Positions 1-7,913 are shown, counted from the stretch's first letter. The stretch is DNA of 15,315 nt from JBKECP01 sp047974765 (GCA_047974765.1 JBKECP010000038.1:1-15315); one strand, 5' to 3'. The notes: generated by a model from the letters alone, not told the origin. Translations and numbers: made by a program.

Positions 1-262
1 CACCCGAGCGGGGCGCATAGAAAGGCAGCATGCCGCGGGCGATGCCCGCCTGGATAGCAGCAACCTGGGCGTGGTCAACGGCACCGGCCCGGGCGCCCTG
101 CACCGAGGCGTGATCCAGAGTAGTCTTGCCCTCATAAATCCGCGCCCATTCCGCCGCGCCCATAATCAGAAAGATAACGATGGGCAGGGCGATCAGTGAT
201 TCAACGACTGCCGCGCCACGCAGGCGAACATGGGGTGTAAAGCCTTTAAGCATTCTGACCAT
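1..262 (-). CDS. TadE-like minor pilin (pseudopilin), C-terminus outside window
   Basis: Partial gene running off the left edge; 87 residues are visible. I translated it from the complementary strand. The N-terminus carries a type IV prepilin-like site: basic segment HVRLR, then G16, then AAVVE with the conserved Glu at +5 (E21), then a hydrophobic stretch to about residue 39. The segment RGAAVVESLIALPIVIF followed by EWAR and later QGAR is typical of the TadE family of Tad pilus pseudopilins, which are processed by TadV and act in pilus biogenesis. The start at 262 is chosen because an AAGGA sequence sits 8 nt upstream; an in-frame ATG at 271 has no usable ribosome site. It lies 27 nt after the ATPase gene on the same strand, so it should be the last visible gene of the tad operon. 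The family call is firm; TadE versus TadF is less certain. Confidence 0.85.
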   Translation of the reverse strand, partial: MVRMLKGFTPHVRLRGAAVVESLIALPIVIFLIMGAAEWARIYEGKTTLDHASVQGARAGAVDHAQVAAIQAGIARGMLPFYAPRSG

Positions 263-289
263 GTGCTTCATCCTTGAAATGGTTAATTT

Positions 290-2008
290 TTAGGCGCTCT
301 GGCGGCTGCCAATTCCAGTGTTTACCGGCATAAAAATAGAGCGATCCAGCTCAACACCCGCTTCCTGAAGTTCTGCATAAAAACGAGGGGCAATACCCAT
401 GCCTTTATATTCGCCGCGAAAATAACCCTCTTCATCAATACCCGTTTGGCGAAACTCGAACAGTTTCTGCATCAACACCACATCTTCCTCCATACCGTCA
501 ACTTCAACGATAGAAGTGACCCGACGGCGGCCATCAGAAAAACGGGATTGGTGGACAATAATATCAATGGCCGAAGCAATCTGTTCACGGATAACCCGCA
601 CCGGCAGATCCATGCCACTCATCAGCACCATCACTTCCAGACGTGACAATAAATCGCGTGGCGAGTTTGAGTGCGCGGTAGTCAGTGAGCCTTCATGGCC
701 GGTATTCATGGCCTGCAGCATATCCAGCGCCTCGGCACCACGACACTCACCAACGATAATACGATCGGGGCGCATACGCAGTGAGTTTTTCACCAAGTCA
801 CGTATAGTTACCTCACCGGATTTCTCGATATTAGCCGGTCGACTTTCGAGTGAGATAACGTGCTCCTGGGCCAGACGTAACTCGGCAGCATCTTCAATAG
901 TCACGATGCGATCTGAAGCAGGAATACAATTTGACAAGGCATTAAGAAAAGTAGTTTTACCCGAACCCGTACCACCACAAACAACTATATTTTTACGGTG
1001 GTGAACACACATTTCCAAAAAAAGTGCCATTTCCGTGCTTAGGGAGCCAAATTCAACCAGTCGATTTAAATCATATTTTTCATTGGAAAATTTACGAATA
1101 GTAACCACTGGACCAATCAGTGATAGTGGCGGAATAATGGCATTGACCCGCGAACCATCTTTGAGCCGGGCATCAACCATGGGCGAACCTTCGTCAATAC
1201 GTCGTCCCAGTGGTGAAACAATGCGTTCTATCACACTGAGCAAAGATGAATCACCTGTAAAGTGCGTATTGCAACGCTCAATTTTACCAAAGCGCTCCAG
1301 ATAAATATGGCTGGGGCCGTTCACCATGACTTCCGTGACTGAATCATCTTCCAACAAAGGCTCCAGCGGCCCAAGACCAATGGATTCTGCAACAGTGTCC
1401 TTGATTAACTGACCTTTATTAATATGATCTGGCACTTCAATCTGCTTACTGGCCACAATTGCCTGAGCCGTTTCTGTCGCCTCGGCCCGCAGCTCTTCGT
1501 CATCCAGCCCATCAATAATGCCCCGTTTATAAAGATCCATTTTATCCAGAATAGCTTTTTGGAGCGCTTTTTTAGTCGTCGTCCAGATACGAATATCTTC
1601 TGGTGTCTGCATAATAACCGCTGTTTCCACGGCAGGCCTATCGGAAGCTACCGCCAGAACGGGTTGATGCACTGATTTTTGTGCCAAACGATTATCAGAT
1701 TCATCAAGCAATTCCTGTGCTGTTTTATAGGGATGAATAAATACCAGCTCAACATCCTCTGCGTGGCAGACAGTACCGGATTCGGGTGTAATCAAACTTT
1801 GAACCGGCCGATTATTCAATTCCACCTTGCCGACAGCAACCAATTTGAAGCCTTCATCATGAACGGCTAGCGTCATATGATGCTTTAATAAATGATCTGA
1901 CTTAATTCGAATATCAGACCAAATGGAACGACCTATTTTATAAACACCAGGATCCAGATCTCTTCTTTGAGGTGCTTCCGACGGAATTTTGATTTCAAGC
2001 GTGAACAT
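290..2008 (-). CDS. cpaF: Tad pilus assembly ATPase TadA/CpaF with N-terminal FHA domain
   Basis: 572 residues, longer than a usual CpaF because of an N-terminal forkhead-associated (FHA)-like domain at about residues 1-95 (GRS at 26-28, SDI at 31-33, KHHMTL at 42-47). A linker to about 140 leads into the secretion ATPase core: GLGPLEPLL (211-219), Walker A GGTGSGKT (345-352), the acidic stretch IEDAAEL (371-377), Walker B-type RIIVGE (416-421), and TGHEGSLTTAHSNSPRDLLSRLE (435-457). The family is a cytoplasmic hexameric ATPase that powers Flp pilus assembly through TadB/TadC. The gene begins 5 nt after the secretin stop, so translation is probably coupled. The FHA domain normally binds phosphothreonine and could link assembly to a Ser/Thr kinase, but the usual binding serine is Leu41 here, so that function is inferred and doubtful. 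Confidence 0.96.
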   Translation of the reverse strand: MFTLEIKIPSEAPQRRDLDPGVYKIGRSIWSDIRIKSDHLLKHHMTLAVHDEGFKLVAVGKVELNNRPVQSLITPESGTVCHAEDVELVFIHPYKTAQELLDESDNRLAQKSVHQPVLAVASDRPAVETAVIMQTPEDIRIWTTTKKALQKAILDKMDLYKRGIIDGLDDEELRAEATETAQAIVASKQIEVPDHINKGQLIKDTVAESIGLGPLEPLLEDDSVTEVMVNGPSHIYLERFGKIERCNTHFTGDSSLLSVIERIVSPLGRRIDEGSPMVDARLKDGSRVNAIIPPLSLIGPVVTIRKFSNEKYDLNRLVEFGSLSTEMALFLEMCVHHRKNIVVCGGTGSGKTTFLNALSNCIPASDRIVTIEDAAELRLAQEHVISLESRPANIEKSGEVTIRDLVKNSLRMRPDRIIVGECRGAEALDMLQAMNTGHEGSLTTAHSNSPRDLLSRLEVMVLMSGMDLPVRVIREQIASAIDIIVHQSRFSDGRRRVTSIVEVDGMEEDVVLMQKLFEFRQTGIDEEGYFRGEYKGMGIAPRFYAELQEAGVELDRSIFMPVNTGIGSRQSA

Positions 2009-2013
2009 AGTTA

Positions 2014-3345
2014 TCAGTCCATGATATTAAATTTAATCCGCTCATCAGATTCCTTCTGCAAGCGATTGAAAAGCTCCTGTCCTTTTTCACCTTCAGTCTG
2101 ATTGTTAATCACTCGGGGGGTAACCAGCACAATTAGTTCTGTTTCGTCATTACGAAAGTCACGGGACTTAAACAGCTCACCCAGCACAGGTAAATCACCC
2201 AGCCCCGGCACTTTGTCCACAGACTTTGAACCCTCATGGCTGAACAGGCCCGCCAGCACAATCACCTGCCCGCTCCTGGCATGCATTTCAGTCGAGGCTC
2301 TGCGGGTAGTAAATCCAGGGATACCCAGTACACTGATACTGGGGTCAACTGCACTTACCTCTACATTGACTTCTGTTTGAATATAACCGGAGTCATCCAC
2401 CAGTGGCTGAATTTCCAGGCCAACACCGTAGCGCTTGAAAATAACCGACATCTCACCATCGTTGCCGGTTACTGGAATAGGCACTTCACCACCGGCCAGA
2501 AAATCAGCGCTACCACCACTGATGCAGGACAATGTGGGTTCAGCCAGCAATTTGGCATCACCCTTGCTTTTGAGCAAGTTAATAGAGGAGGTCAGCGAGG
2601 TAGACAAACCAAAATAACTGCGACTGCCAGAAACAGAGTTTGGCACACCAGATAAAGTCGAATTCAATATGCCACCGTCAGGCAGGCCAGCACCACGAAA
2701 GAGCTGATTGGTATTAAAATCATCCAGAAAGGAAAATACCGGACCATTCATGGCATCAGCCCAATCTATACCTATTTCCTCCATGGCTGTCCGACTGACT
2801 TCCAGAAACTGGGCATGAATTAAAACTGTCTTTTCATGCTCAAATTCAGGGGGAAACACAGTTGAAAAAATATTGTCATAGTTATCAGCGATGGACTTTA
2901 CACGCTGATGTTCACGTACTGTTTCGACGGTACCTTCAATAACAAAGTTATTATCTACCTTGCGAACATTAATACCTTTTATATCTTTAAAAAGCTCCCT
3001 GACCAGAGCCTCTGTCGGACCATTTACATGTTTTTTTACATCAATAACATAGCGTTTTTTATTGCCATTTTTATTCCAAACGATAACATCTGAAACACCC
3101 AATTCTTTGGCAATAACCAGCACCTCACCTACAGATTCCAGCGCCTCCACCTGAAGAATATCACCATCACCCACGGCAACTCGCTTTAAATCCGGCGCAG
3201 AGACAACATAAGTTTCACCAACTGTGAGTGTTTTTCGAAAGGAGCGAATACCATCTGAGGAAACGGCCCAATGGGAGGACATCAGAAGAACACATAAAGC
3301 CAGAAAATGTGCAATATTCTGTTTTTTTAGCACGAAAAAATGCAT
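2014..3345 (-). CDS. cpaC: Tad pilus outer-membrane secretin RcpA/CpaC
   Basis: 443 residues. A signal peptide occupies about residues 1-29 (hydrophobic 12-27). Next is the pilus secretin N-terminal domain, about 35-105, with FRKTLTVGETYVV and the pattern VAVGDGDILQVEAL. A BON-like or second N domain follows at about 105-160. The C-terminal secretin domain spans about 165-415 and includes LLAEPTLSCISGG, GGEVPIPV and the hallmark VPGLGDLPVLGELFKS (379-394) followed by ETELIVLVTPRVI (401-413). The family forms the multimeric outer-membrane channel through which the Flp pilus exits. The ATG is preceded by AAGGG at 6 nt spacing, a strong ribosome site. It lies 9 nt downstream of rcpC and 5 nt upstream of the ATPase gene, the order seen in other tad loci. 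I see no separate RcpB gene beside it. Confidence 0.96.
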   Translation of the reverse strand: MHFFVLKKQNIAHFLALCVLLMSSHWAVSSDGIRSFRKTLTVGETYVVSAPDLKRVAVGDGDILQVEALESVGEVLVIAKELGVSDVIVWNKNGNKKRYVIDVKKHVNGPTEALVRELFKDIKGINVRKVDNNFVIEGTVETVREHQRVKSIADNYDNIFSTVFPPEFEHEKTVLIHAQFLEVSRTAMEEIGIDWADAMNGPVFSFLDDFNTNQLFRGAGLPDGGILNSTLSGVPNSVSGSRSYFGLSTSLTSSINLLKSKGDAKLLAEPTLSCISGGSADFLAGGEVPIPVTGNDGEMSVIFKRYGVGLEIQPLVDDSGYIQTEVNVEVSAVDPSISVLGIPGFTTRRASTEMHARSGQVIVLAGLFSHEGSKSVDKVPGLGDLPVLGELFKSRDFRNDETELIVLVTPRVINNQTEGEKGQELFNRLQKESDERIKFNIMD

Positions 3346-3354
3346 AACAAACCC

Positions 3355-4131
3355 TTAACCCCCAATAATAATCTGGACACCCGAAATTTCGGCTGTTTTA
3401 CTTATACCTAAAATAGTGTCTCTATCAACAACGCCTTCATAACCCTCTCCCGTCTCTTCCGATCCTCTTAAAACAAAAGATATCTCGCCAATTTTGCGGG
3501 CATGAGTAACTTTCGATGATTCTTCCGGTGTCAGATCAAGGGTGACGGTGTTGTACTGAACCAGTTGCCCTGATGGGTTCTCCGATGTTTCCACACCGGT
3601 GGCCAATACACGAATATTGTCCAGTAATAATGTAGTCAGCAGCCCTTTTTTTGCATCTCCACCCTGTGTAGTAAGTAAAATATCAACATCATCATTCGGA
3701 GATAACATGCCAGCGGCAGAAGAAAGGCTGTCAATATTCAAGGTAATGGCACGCCTACCAGTATCAATAAGAGCTGCAAACTTGCCACCCTTACGCTTGG
3801 ACAAGTGCGAGCGAAGCAGAGTTTCACCTTTACCAAGAGGTTCTGACAGGGCAAAGCCGTTTACAGAGGAAAAATCATTTTTACGAACAGCACTGCCATG
3901 TACAAAACCGGAAGGTACTTTGCGCAAAGACATTGTACGGGCCGAAACCACATCACCGGGACGCAAATCAAAATTCGCGACCACAACCTCTACCGGCTCA
4001 TACTGTCTGTCAATGGCTGTTTCTTTGGCGTGAATCGTGTTTTGAATATATTTATTGGAAAAATACACTGCCGCCGTTGCTGCCAAAACAGCAAACAAAA
4101 CAAGTGCAGCAGTGATTAAACGCCCCTTCAT
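3355..4131 (-). CDS. cpaB: Flp pilus assembly protein RcpC/CpaB
   Basis: 258 residues. One N-terminal membrane segment, about residues 5-25, anchors a periplasmic protein. A SAF domain follows at about 45-110 (VVVANFDLRPGDVVSARTM, then FALSEPLGKGETLL), and an RcpC domain at about 117-222 with RRAITLNID, AAGMLSPNDDVDILLT and NTVTLDLTPEESSKV. These are the diagnostic motifs of CpaB/RcpC, a periplasmic protein associated with the secretin; the SAF fold is shared with flagellar FlgA and suggests peptidoglycan or glycan contact. The gene follows the 51-residue pilin by 21 nt and precedes the secretin by 9 nt, the standard tad order. The ribosome site is weak (GAG about 10 nt upstream), so expression may depend on read-on from the upstream genes. 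Confidence 0.95.
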   Translation of the reverse strand: MKGRLITAALVLFAVLAATAAVYFSNKYIQNTIHAKETAIDRQYEPVEVVVANFDLRPGDVVSARTMSLRKVPSGFVHGSAVRKNDFSSVNGFALSEPLGKGETLLRSHLSKRKGGKFAALIDTGRRAITLNIDSLSSAAGMLSPNDDVDILLTTQGGDAKKGLLTTLLLDNIRVLATGVETSENPSGQLVQYNTVTLDLTPEESSKVTHARKIGEISFVLRGSEETGEGYEGVVDRDTILGISKTAEISGVQIIIGG

Positions 4132-4152
4132 AAATTATGCTCGCTATTACAG

Positions 4153-4308
4153 TCAGTTAGGGATTGAAAGTGTTTCAACTGCCTGATCATGGTGCTGCTC
4201 AAGCAGCTCCAGAATAATGGGAAGACCAAAAAACAAACTGGCCAGAACAGCTGCAATTACCAGATATTCCACCAAACTGGCACCTTTTATATATTTTTGC
4301 ATTTTCAT
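4153..4308 (-). CDS. Small Flp-like pilin or pseudopilin (51 aa)
   Basis: A 51-codon gene found by translating the complementary strand. It has a short basic leader ending in KG9, then ASLVEYLVIAAVLA: Glu at +5 and Tyr at +6 of the predicted mature protein, followed by a continuous hydrophobic helix. This is the Flp prepilin signature processed by TadV. The rest is short and acidic (LELLEQHHDQAVETLSIPN). The start ATG overlaps the stop of the upstream gene as ATGA (4305-4308), strong support for translational coupling. Its place directly before rcpC is where Flp pilin genes normally sit. Compared with the 91-residue pilin at 7623-7898 it lacks the usual Gly after EY and has no long tail, so it may be a minor pilin. 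Which of the two builds the fibre cannot be decided from sequence. Confidence 0.8.
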   Translation of the reverse strand: MKMQKYIKGASLVEYLVIAAVLASLFFGLPIILELLEQHHDQAVETLSIPN

Positions 4309-4952
4309 TTTGACAGCTCTTTACTGATAAGAATGAGAGTCCCGACACCTTGCTCACCAGGCTGGGCCATTGCCTGAGCGCGTTCATTGTTGCGGGAGAA
4401 GTAGCGTGTGGATCGATAGTTGCGCGTGCTATTCCAGCCTTCACTTCTCAGCATGCGCTCAACATCTGCCAAAGCCGCTGACTGGCCCGCAGCCGTTGCC
4501 AGTACTATAAATTCCTGAATGGAGGGACCGTCAAAAAACTTTTGTTTTTCAATTCGAACAAAGCCCAGTGGCAAAGGTATATCACCCTCAGATTTAGACT
4601 TTCTTGCCGAGACAGTAAATACGCCTTCAGTATCTTGTAGCTGCTCTTTCAAACGAATACTAAAAAACCTGTCGTCGTCACCAGTTGCAAGAACCGTCCA
4701 CCCATCCGGGTCAACAGTGATCTGCACTTTTTTGCCAAAATCATCAAGGTAGGCTTCCAGTTCAGGCAACAGATCATCGAGTTTTATCGGTGATTTAAAA
4801 CTCTGGATACTCATAGGGAGATCATTAAACTCCATATAGCGGGCAATCCAGAGCATGTCCAGACCAGCAGGACCACCGGGAACGGATAGCTCACCCGCCG
4901 ACAGGGGAGCACTCAGCAAAAGGCCCGACAAAATTCGGGCAAGCCACTTCAC
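4305..4952 (-). CDS. Secreted periplasmic protein of unknown function with internal duplication
   Basis: 215 residues starting at a GTG that overlaps the upstream stop as GTGA (4949-4952). The signal peptide is about residues 1-20 (KWLARILSGLLLSAPLSAG). I recognise no family. The mature part seems to be two similar halves: the first has DGWTVLATGDDDRFF (83-97) and then GVFTVS (110-115); the second has EGWNSTRNYRSTRYF (171-185) and then GTLILIS (204-210). In both, the Trp-to-Phe distance is 12 residues, and the period is about 88. There are no cysteines and no later membrane segment. It lies between a pseudopilin and a small pilin with 4-nt overlaps on both sides, so it is very likely part of the Tad assembly programme, perhaps a periplasmic accessory. 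That role is inference from position only. Confidence 0.8.
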   Translation of the reverse strand: MKWLARILSGLLLSAPLSAGELSVPGGPAGLDMLWIARYMEFNDLPMSIQSFKSPIKLDDLLPELEAYLDDFGKKVQITVDPDGWTVLATGDDDRFFSIRLKEQLQDTEGVFTVSARKSKSEGDIPLPLGFVRIEKQKFFDGPSIQEFIVLATAAGQSAALADVERMLRSEGWNSTRNYRSTRYFSRNNERAQAMAQPGEQGVGTLILISKELSK

Positions 4953-5770
4953 GGTTTGTACTCTTCAAGCAGAGCTTCAGGTTCTGCAACAATATCGGGA
5001 TCATCACCATCCCGCCCTTCTTTGAACAGAACAAAGGCACCAAAAGTCTTAGTACCCAGTGCCACAGCAGCCCCAAGTTTATCTTCAACTGTTAAATTAC
5101 GGATGCGCTGCTTGTATTCATTGATATCGTCTGCCTGCCAAGCATCCGACAAAATAGCCGATGATGCCTGAAAATTCAGTACTTCGTGAGCAAGGTAGTG
5201 GTCAGGATCAAAGAAATTAAACAGATTGGTTTTTTCATCTGGCTTGGGAATGCGCAAGCGATTAGTGAAGGGCAGACTCACATCGTAGCGGGTAATAGTG
5301 CCGACTTCCAAGCCTGCATTTCTGGCGACCCTCTGTACCGGGCCGTTATGGGCAGGACCAATATTTCTCTGCTCCGCTACGTTGACCCGGATAGTGCTTC
5401 CATCACTGACCATCAGGGTACGTGTGGAATGATCACGCCAAAGCGGATCTTCTGATACGCCATCCTGAACCAGTACGTTACGATCAACAATCGAACCACT
5501 CCGATATCCCAGCAGACGATCTGTCGCCTCAAGCCGGTAGTCTTCCTGGCTTTTATCACCTTCCCATATAACCTCTTCCCAGGCGACATAGCGTGCAGCC
5601 TCAACTGTTTTATGGCGCATATCAGCATACTTCCCAAGCAGGGAGATACCAAAAAAGAGAGGAATGGCCGCCAGGCAACCGATAATCAGCTCAACCGAAG
5701 CCGAGCCTGACTCACTATACCGTTTTCCGGGCCTCGGGTTTTGTGGCCACTTTATATGATTTATTCTCAT
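4949..5770 (-). CDS. TadE/TadF-type pseudopilin with large periplasmic domain
   Basis: 273 residues from the ATG at 5770. A basic leader (KRYSES) leads to G22, then SASVE with Glu27 at +5, then a hydrophobic segment to about residue 46 (LIIGCLAAIPLFFGISLLGKYADM) and EAARYVAWEE. This is the TadE/TadF prepilin-like pattern. The remaining 220 residues are predicted periplasmic and resemble no domain I recognise; they are longer than in most TadE proteins. The ATG at 5770 has GGGA 9 nt upstream and follows the previous stop by 5 nt. An in-frame GTG at 5785 would add five residues and overlap that gene by 10 nt, and remains possible. The downstream gene overlaps by 4 nt. Likely role: minor pilus component or biogenesis factor at the inner membrane. 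Confidence 0.85.
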   Translation of the reverse strand: MRINHIKWPQNPRPGKRYSESGSASVELIIGCLAAIPLFFGISLLGKYADMRHKTVEAARYVAWEEVIWEGDKSQEDYRLEATDRLLGYRSGSIVDRNVLVQDGVSEDPLWRDHSTRTLMVSDGSTIRVNVAEQRNIGPAHNGPVQRVARNAGLEVGTITRYDVSLPFTNRLRIPKPDEKTNLFNFFDPDHYLAHEVLNFQASSAILSDAWQADDINEYKQRIRNLTVEDKLGAAVALGTKTFGAFVLFKEGRDGDDPDIVAEPEALLEEYKP

Positions 5771-5775
5771 GGACA

Positions 5776-6429
5776 CTATTCCCACTCACGCTCGGGCACT
5801 TCAAACCGGGATTTTTCGAGGCACAGTTCTTTCAGTGAGGTGGTAACAAACGTTTGTCTTGAACCATTTTTGTAACTGATTCGGCTTTCTAGAGGTGTGT
5901 TCAGGCCGTATATTTCGAGATTACACACGGACATACTGCCATCTTCACCAACAGCCTGTTGGGATAGACGGCAGCGATGCCCGGCAACTATATCCGTGTC
6001 TGGCATTTTGCTCGAAACATCTTCAATGGCAACAAGCGGATTAAAGTCTTTATCAATAGTCCTGTTTTTACGCCGGTGGGCCTCTTTTCCTTCACGCCGG
6101 GTGGACCTATAAATATTCTCGCCCCTCTCCCATATATCCACTTCGAGAGGTAACCAGCGGTAGATGAAATTGCCCGAGTCATCCATTCCACTGGGAATCA
6201 GAGTTTCACCACTATTTTGTTGATAAGTGCTGCCAGTAACACTGACATAGTGTTTGATCTCCCCCCGCCCTTCCGATCTGATATCGAGACTTTTACCACC
6301 TGAAACATCAACTGTTGAATACTGCATAACCTGCTCAACAGCTGCAACCTCGTCAGATGGACAATCAGAAGCGGCGACCAGAATGTTGGCAAAGAAAAAC
6401 CCATGGATGAATAGCAATATACGAATCAT
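5776..6429 (-). CDS. Secreted periplasmic protein of unknown function, four cysteines
   Basis: 217 residues with an N-terminal signal peptide (about 1-20, IRILLFIHGFFFANILVAA). I do not recognise a family. The mature part carries four cysteines (23, 153, 169, 203), an even number compatible with two periplasmic disulfides, and patterns such as YVSVTGSTYQQ, PLEVDIWERGENIYRSTRREGKE and DIVAGHRCRLSQQ. The last is loosely like small secreted proteins whose C-terminal half has a conserved Gly-x-x-Cys, but I would not assign a Pfam family. The start overlaps the tadG-like stop as ATGA (6426-6429) and the next gene follows within a few nucleotides, so it belongs to the tad operon and is co-translated with it. 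Function unknown; a partner of the pseudopilins is the simplest guess from position. Confidence 0.8.
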   Translation of the reverse strand: MIRILLFIHGFFFANILVAASDCPSDEVAAVEQVMQYSTVDVSGGKSLDIRSEGRGEIKHYVSVTGSTYQQNSGETLIPSGMDDSGNFIYRWLPLEVDIWERGENIYRSTRREGKEAHRRKNRTIDKDFNPLVAIEDVSSKMPDTDIVAGHRCRLSQQAVGEDGSMSVCNLEIYGLNTPLESRISYKNGSRQTFVTTSLKELCLEKSRFEVPEREWE

Positions 6430-7595
6430 GGCCAGGGCGCCACCAGCTTCGCTTTCCAGAAAGGGTTGTAAAGGTTTGAATACTGCGGTGTATTCTTCAG
6501 GAAACCGGTTTCAGGCATTTCAAAATAGACACGGGCTTTACTGTAACCACTGATAACAGTGCCCTTGCTATCGATGTCCATTACTGTGCGGGCAACGGTT
6601 TCGTTGTCAAATTTGGTGGACAGGGCCACCAGATCGATATACAGCTCTTCATCCGGACCAGAACTCTTGCGAGCGTAGGAGCGAATCCCCGCATAGGCTG
6701 GATCAGCGTCATCACTACTGGCATCACCCTCACCAATAGTGTTCCAGTTCCATTTACCTGACCAGGTACCCAATTCAAGCTCGTCTTCTGCCTCCCAGTT
6801 ACCAAGTCCACCATTCAGTTCCTGCTCAGTGGAAGCTGATTTCCTTAGCTTGATACCGGGGGCAAGAGTCCATGTCCATTCGCGGTTGTTCAACCACTCT
6901 TCCGAACCCGCATAACTCAACTCCACCATATCCGACATTTCATTGTCGTCTGATCCAGGAGAGGCAATCTCGGTAGCGGCGACAAGTTTTGCCCTGTACT
7001 GAGCAATGGCCAGGTCAATCTGTGGCTGGTAGGAACTTCCGGTACTGCCGCCAAGATCGGAGGTATTATTAAACCTCAATACCGGATCATGGACCTCAAC
7101 CACCTCACTCATAATTGCTTCGACACGAGTGGGATTCAGATCAAATTTGGCCTGGAGCTGGGATGCAGCATAGAGACCATTGACAGTATCGATCCCCGGT
7201 ATCAAAACGTATGCCGAAACTTCCGCTGCAGTTTTGACAATTCCCGCATAAGCGTCCAAAGCCCTGGTAACAACCTGCACATAAGGAATGTACTGGCCAA
7301 TATCATTGATATTATCGGCAACTTTTTCTATGTATTCAGTCCAGCTGACATAGGCGATCAGATGACCGGCCGCCACATGATTGGCAATCATGGCCCGATT
7401 GGTATAGGCCATATAATTGAGCTGACGTGCGGCCCACACACCACCGCTATAGACAGCGGCATCACTGGCATTGCTGGCTACGGTTTTGTCCGTTACTTTC
7501 TGGGTCACATTAAACATGATCACCATCAGGACACCGGCAATCACCAGGCAGAAAAGGATAAGGGGCAGGATCTGCCCCCTTGAACGTACAGTCAA
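6426..7595 (-). CDS. TadG-like pilus assembly protein
   Basis: 389 residues. The N-terminus RGQILPLILFCLVIAGVLMVIMFNV (6-30) is a membrane segment after a prepilin-like glycine (G7) but without Glu at +5. It continues with the stretch KTVASNASDAAVYSGGVWAARQLN (37-60). That combination is the TadE/G-like ('Tad') N-terminal module. The rest is a large periplasmic domain with no von Willebrand A motif that I can see. The only usual start codon is a TTG at 7595, with GGTGA 7 nt upstream. The reading frame is open upstream only to the pilin stop, with which it is in phase. It starts 27 nt after the Flp pilin gene, and the weak start codon may keep its level well below that of the pilin. Family call good, exact subgroup uncertain. 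Confidence 0.85.
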   Translation of the reverse strand: MTVRSRGQILPLILFCLVIAGVLMVIMFNVTQKVTDKTVASNASDAAVYSGGVWAARQLNYMAYTNRAMIANHVAAGHLIAYVSWTEYIEKVADNINDIGQYIPYVQVVTRALDAYAGIVKTAAEVSAYVLIPGIDTVNGLYAASQLQAKFDLNPTRVEAIMSEVVEVHDPVLRFNNTSDLGGSTGSSYQPQIDLAIAQYRAKLVAATEIASPGSDDNEMSDMVELSYAGSEEWLNNREWTWTLAPGIKLRKSASTEQELNGGLGNWEAEDELELGTWSGKWNWNTIGEGDASSDDADPAYAGIRSYARKSSGPDEELYIDLVALSTKFDNETVARTVMDIDSKGTVISGYSKARVYFEMPETGFLKNTPQYSNLYNPFWKAKLVAPWP

Positions 7596-7622
7596 TTTGC
7601 TATCACCAATAGAAGTGTCTGC

Positions 7623-7898
7623 TTAGTTCTGGTTGTGATAAGTAGACAGGGTATCGTTAACATCACCCCTGGATTCAGCTGTATCGGCATTTTCAGAAGC
7701 TGCACTCACTGAACTACCACCATCCTGGCCAGCCATTTCCTTTGCCATGGCAGCAGTCTGGTTGCCAATCACATCACCAAACGAGGCAAATACACCGATG
7801 GCCGCCACAGCAATAAGAGCAGTAATAATAATGTACTCAGACATACCCTGGCCGCGCTGTTTGTTAGCCATAACAGAGGTTGAACGTTGATTTTTCAT
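7623..7898 (-). CDS. flp: Flp-type major pilin precursor (Flp/PilA family)
   Basis: 91 residues. The prepilin site is clear: basic leader ANKQRG16, then QGMSEYIIITALIAVAAIGVF, with Glu at +5 and Tyr at +6 of the mature protein and a hydrophobic helix of about 20 residues. The tail (about residues 45-91) is hydrophilic, rich in Gly, Ser, Ala, Asp and Asn (GQDGGSSVSAASENAD), and longer than in typical 50-70-residue Flp pilins. Maturation would be by the TadV peptidase, which is not in this window. The ATG at 7898 is chosen over an in-frame TTG at 7910 because a perfect GGAG lies 6 nt upstream. This strong ribosome site, and a possible promoter just upstream, fit high expression. Probable main subunit of the pilus; see also the 51-residue Flp-like protein at 4153-4308. 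Confidence 0.93.
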   Translation of the reverse strand: MKNQRSTSVMANKQRGQGMSEYIIITALIAVAAIGVFASFGDVIGNQTAAMAKEMAGQDGGSSVSAASENADTAESRGDVNDTLSTYHNQN

Positions 7899-7904
7899 GT
7901 TGAA

Positions 7905-7908
7905 CTCC
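7905..7908 (-). promoter_or_regulatory. Strong ribosome binding site of the Flp pilin gene
   Basis: GGAG on the minus strand, 6 nt before the ATG at 7898. It lies inside the first codons of the longer TTG-started reading, which argues for the ATG as the true start. It is one of the best Shine-Dalgarno matches in the operon, where most genes rely on overlapping stop and start codons. Confidence 0.75.
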
Positions 7909-7913
7909 AAATG

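Noticed and set aside
516..1004. Long plus-strand open frame
   Set aside because: Antisense shadow of the cpaF gene; its composition follows the reverse complement of the ATPase core.
4199..4444. 81-codon minus-strand open frame
   Set aside because: Overlaps both the end of the duplicated periplasmic protein and the small Flp-like gene in a different frame; the latter has the prepilin motif and the ATGA overlap.
7899..7910. TTG start four codons before the Flp ATG
   Set aside because: Those codons contain the GGAG ribosome site of the ATG at 7898.
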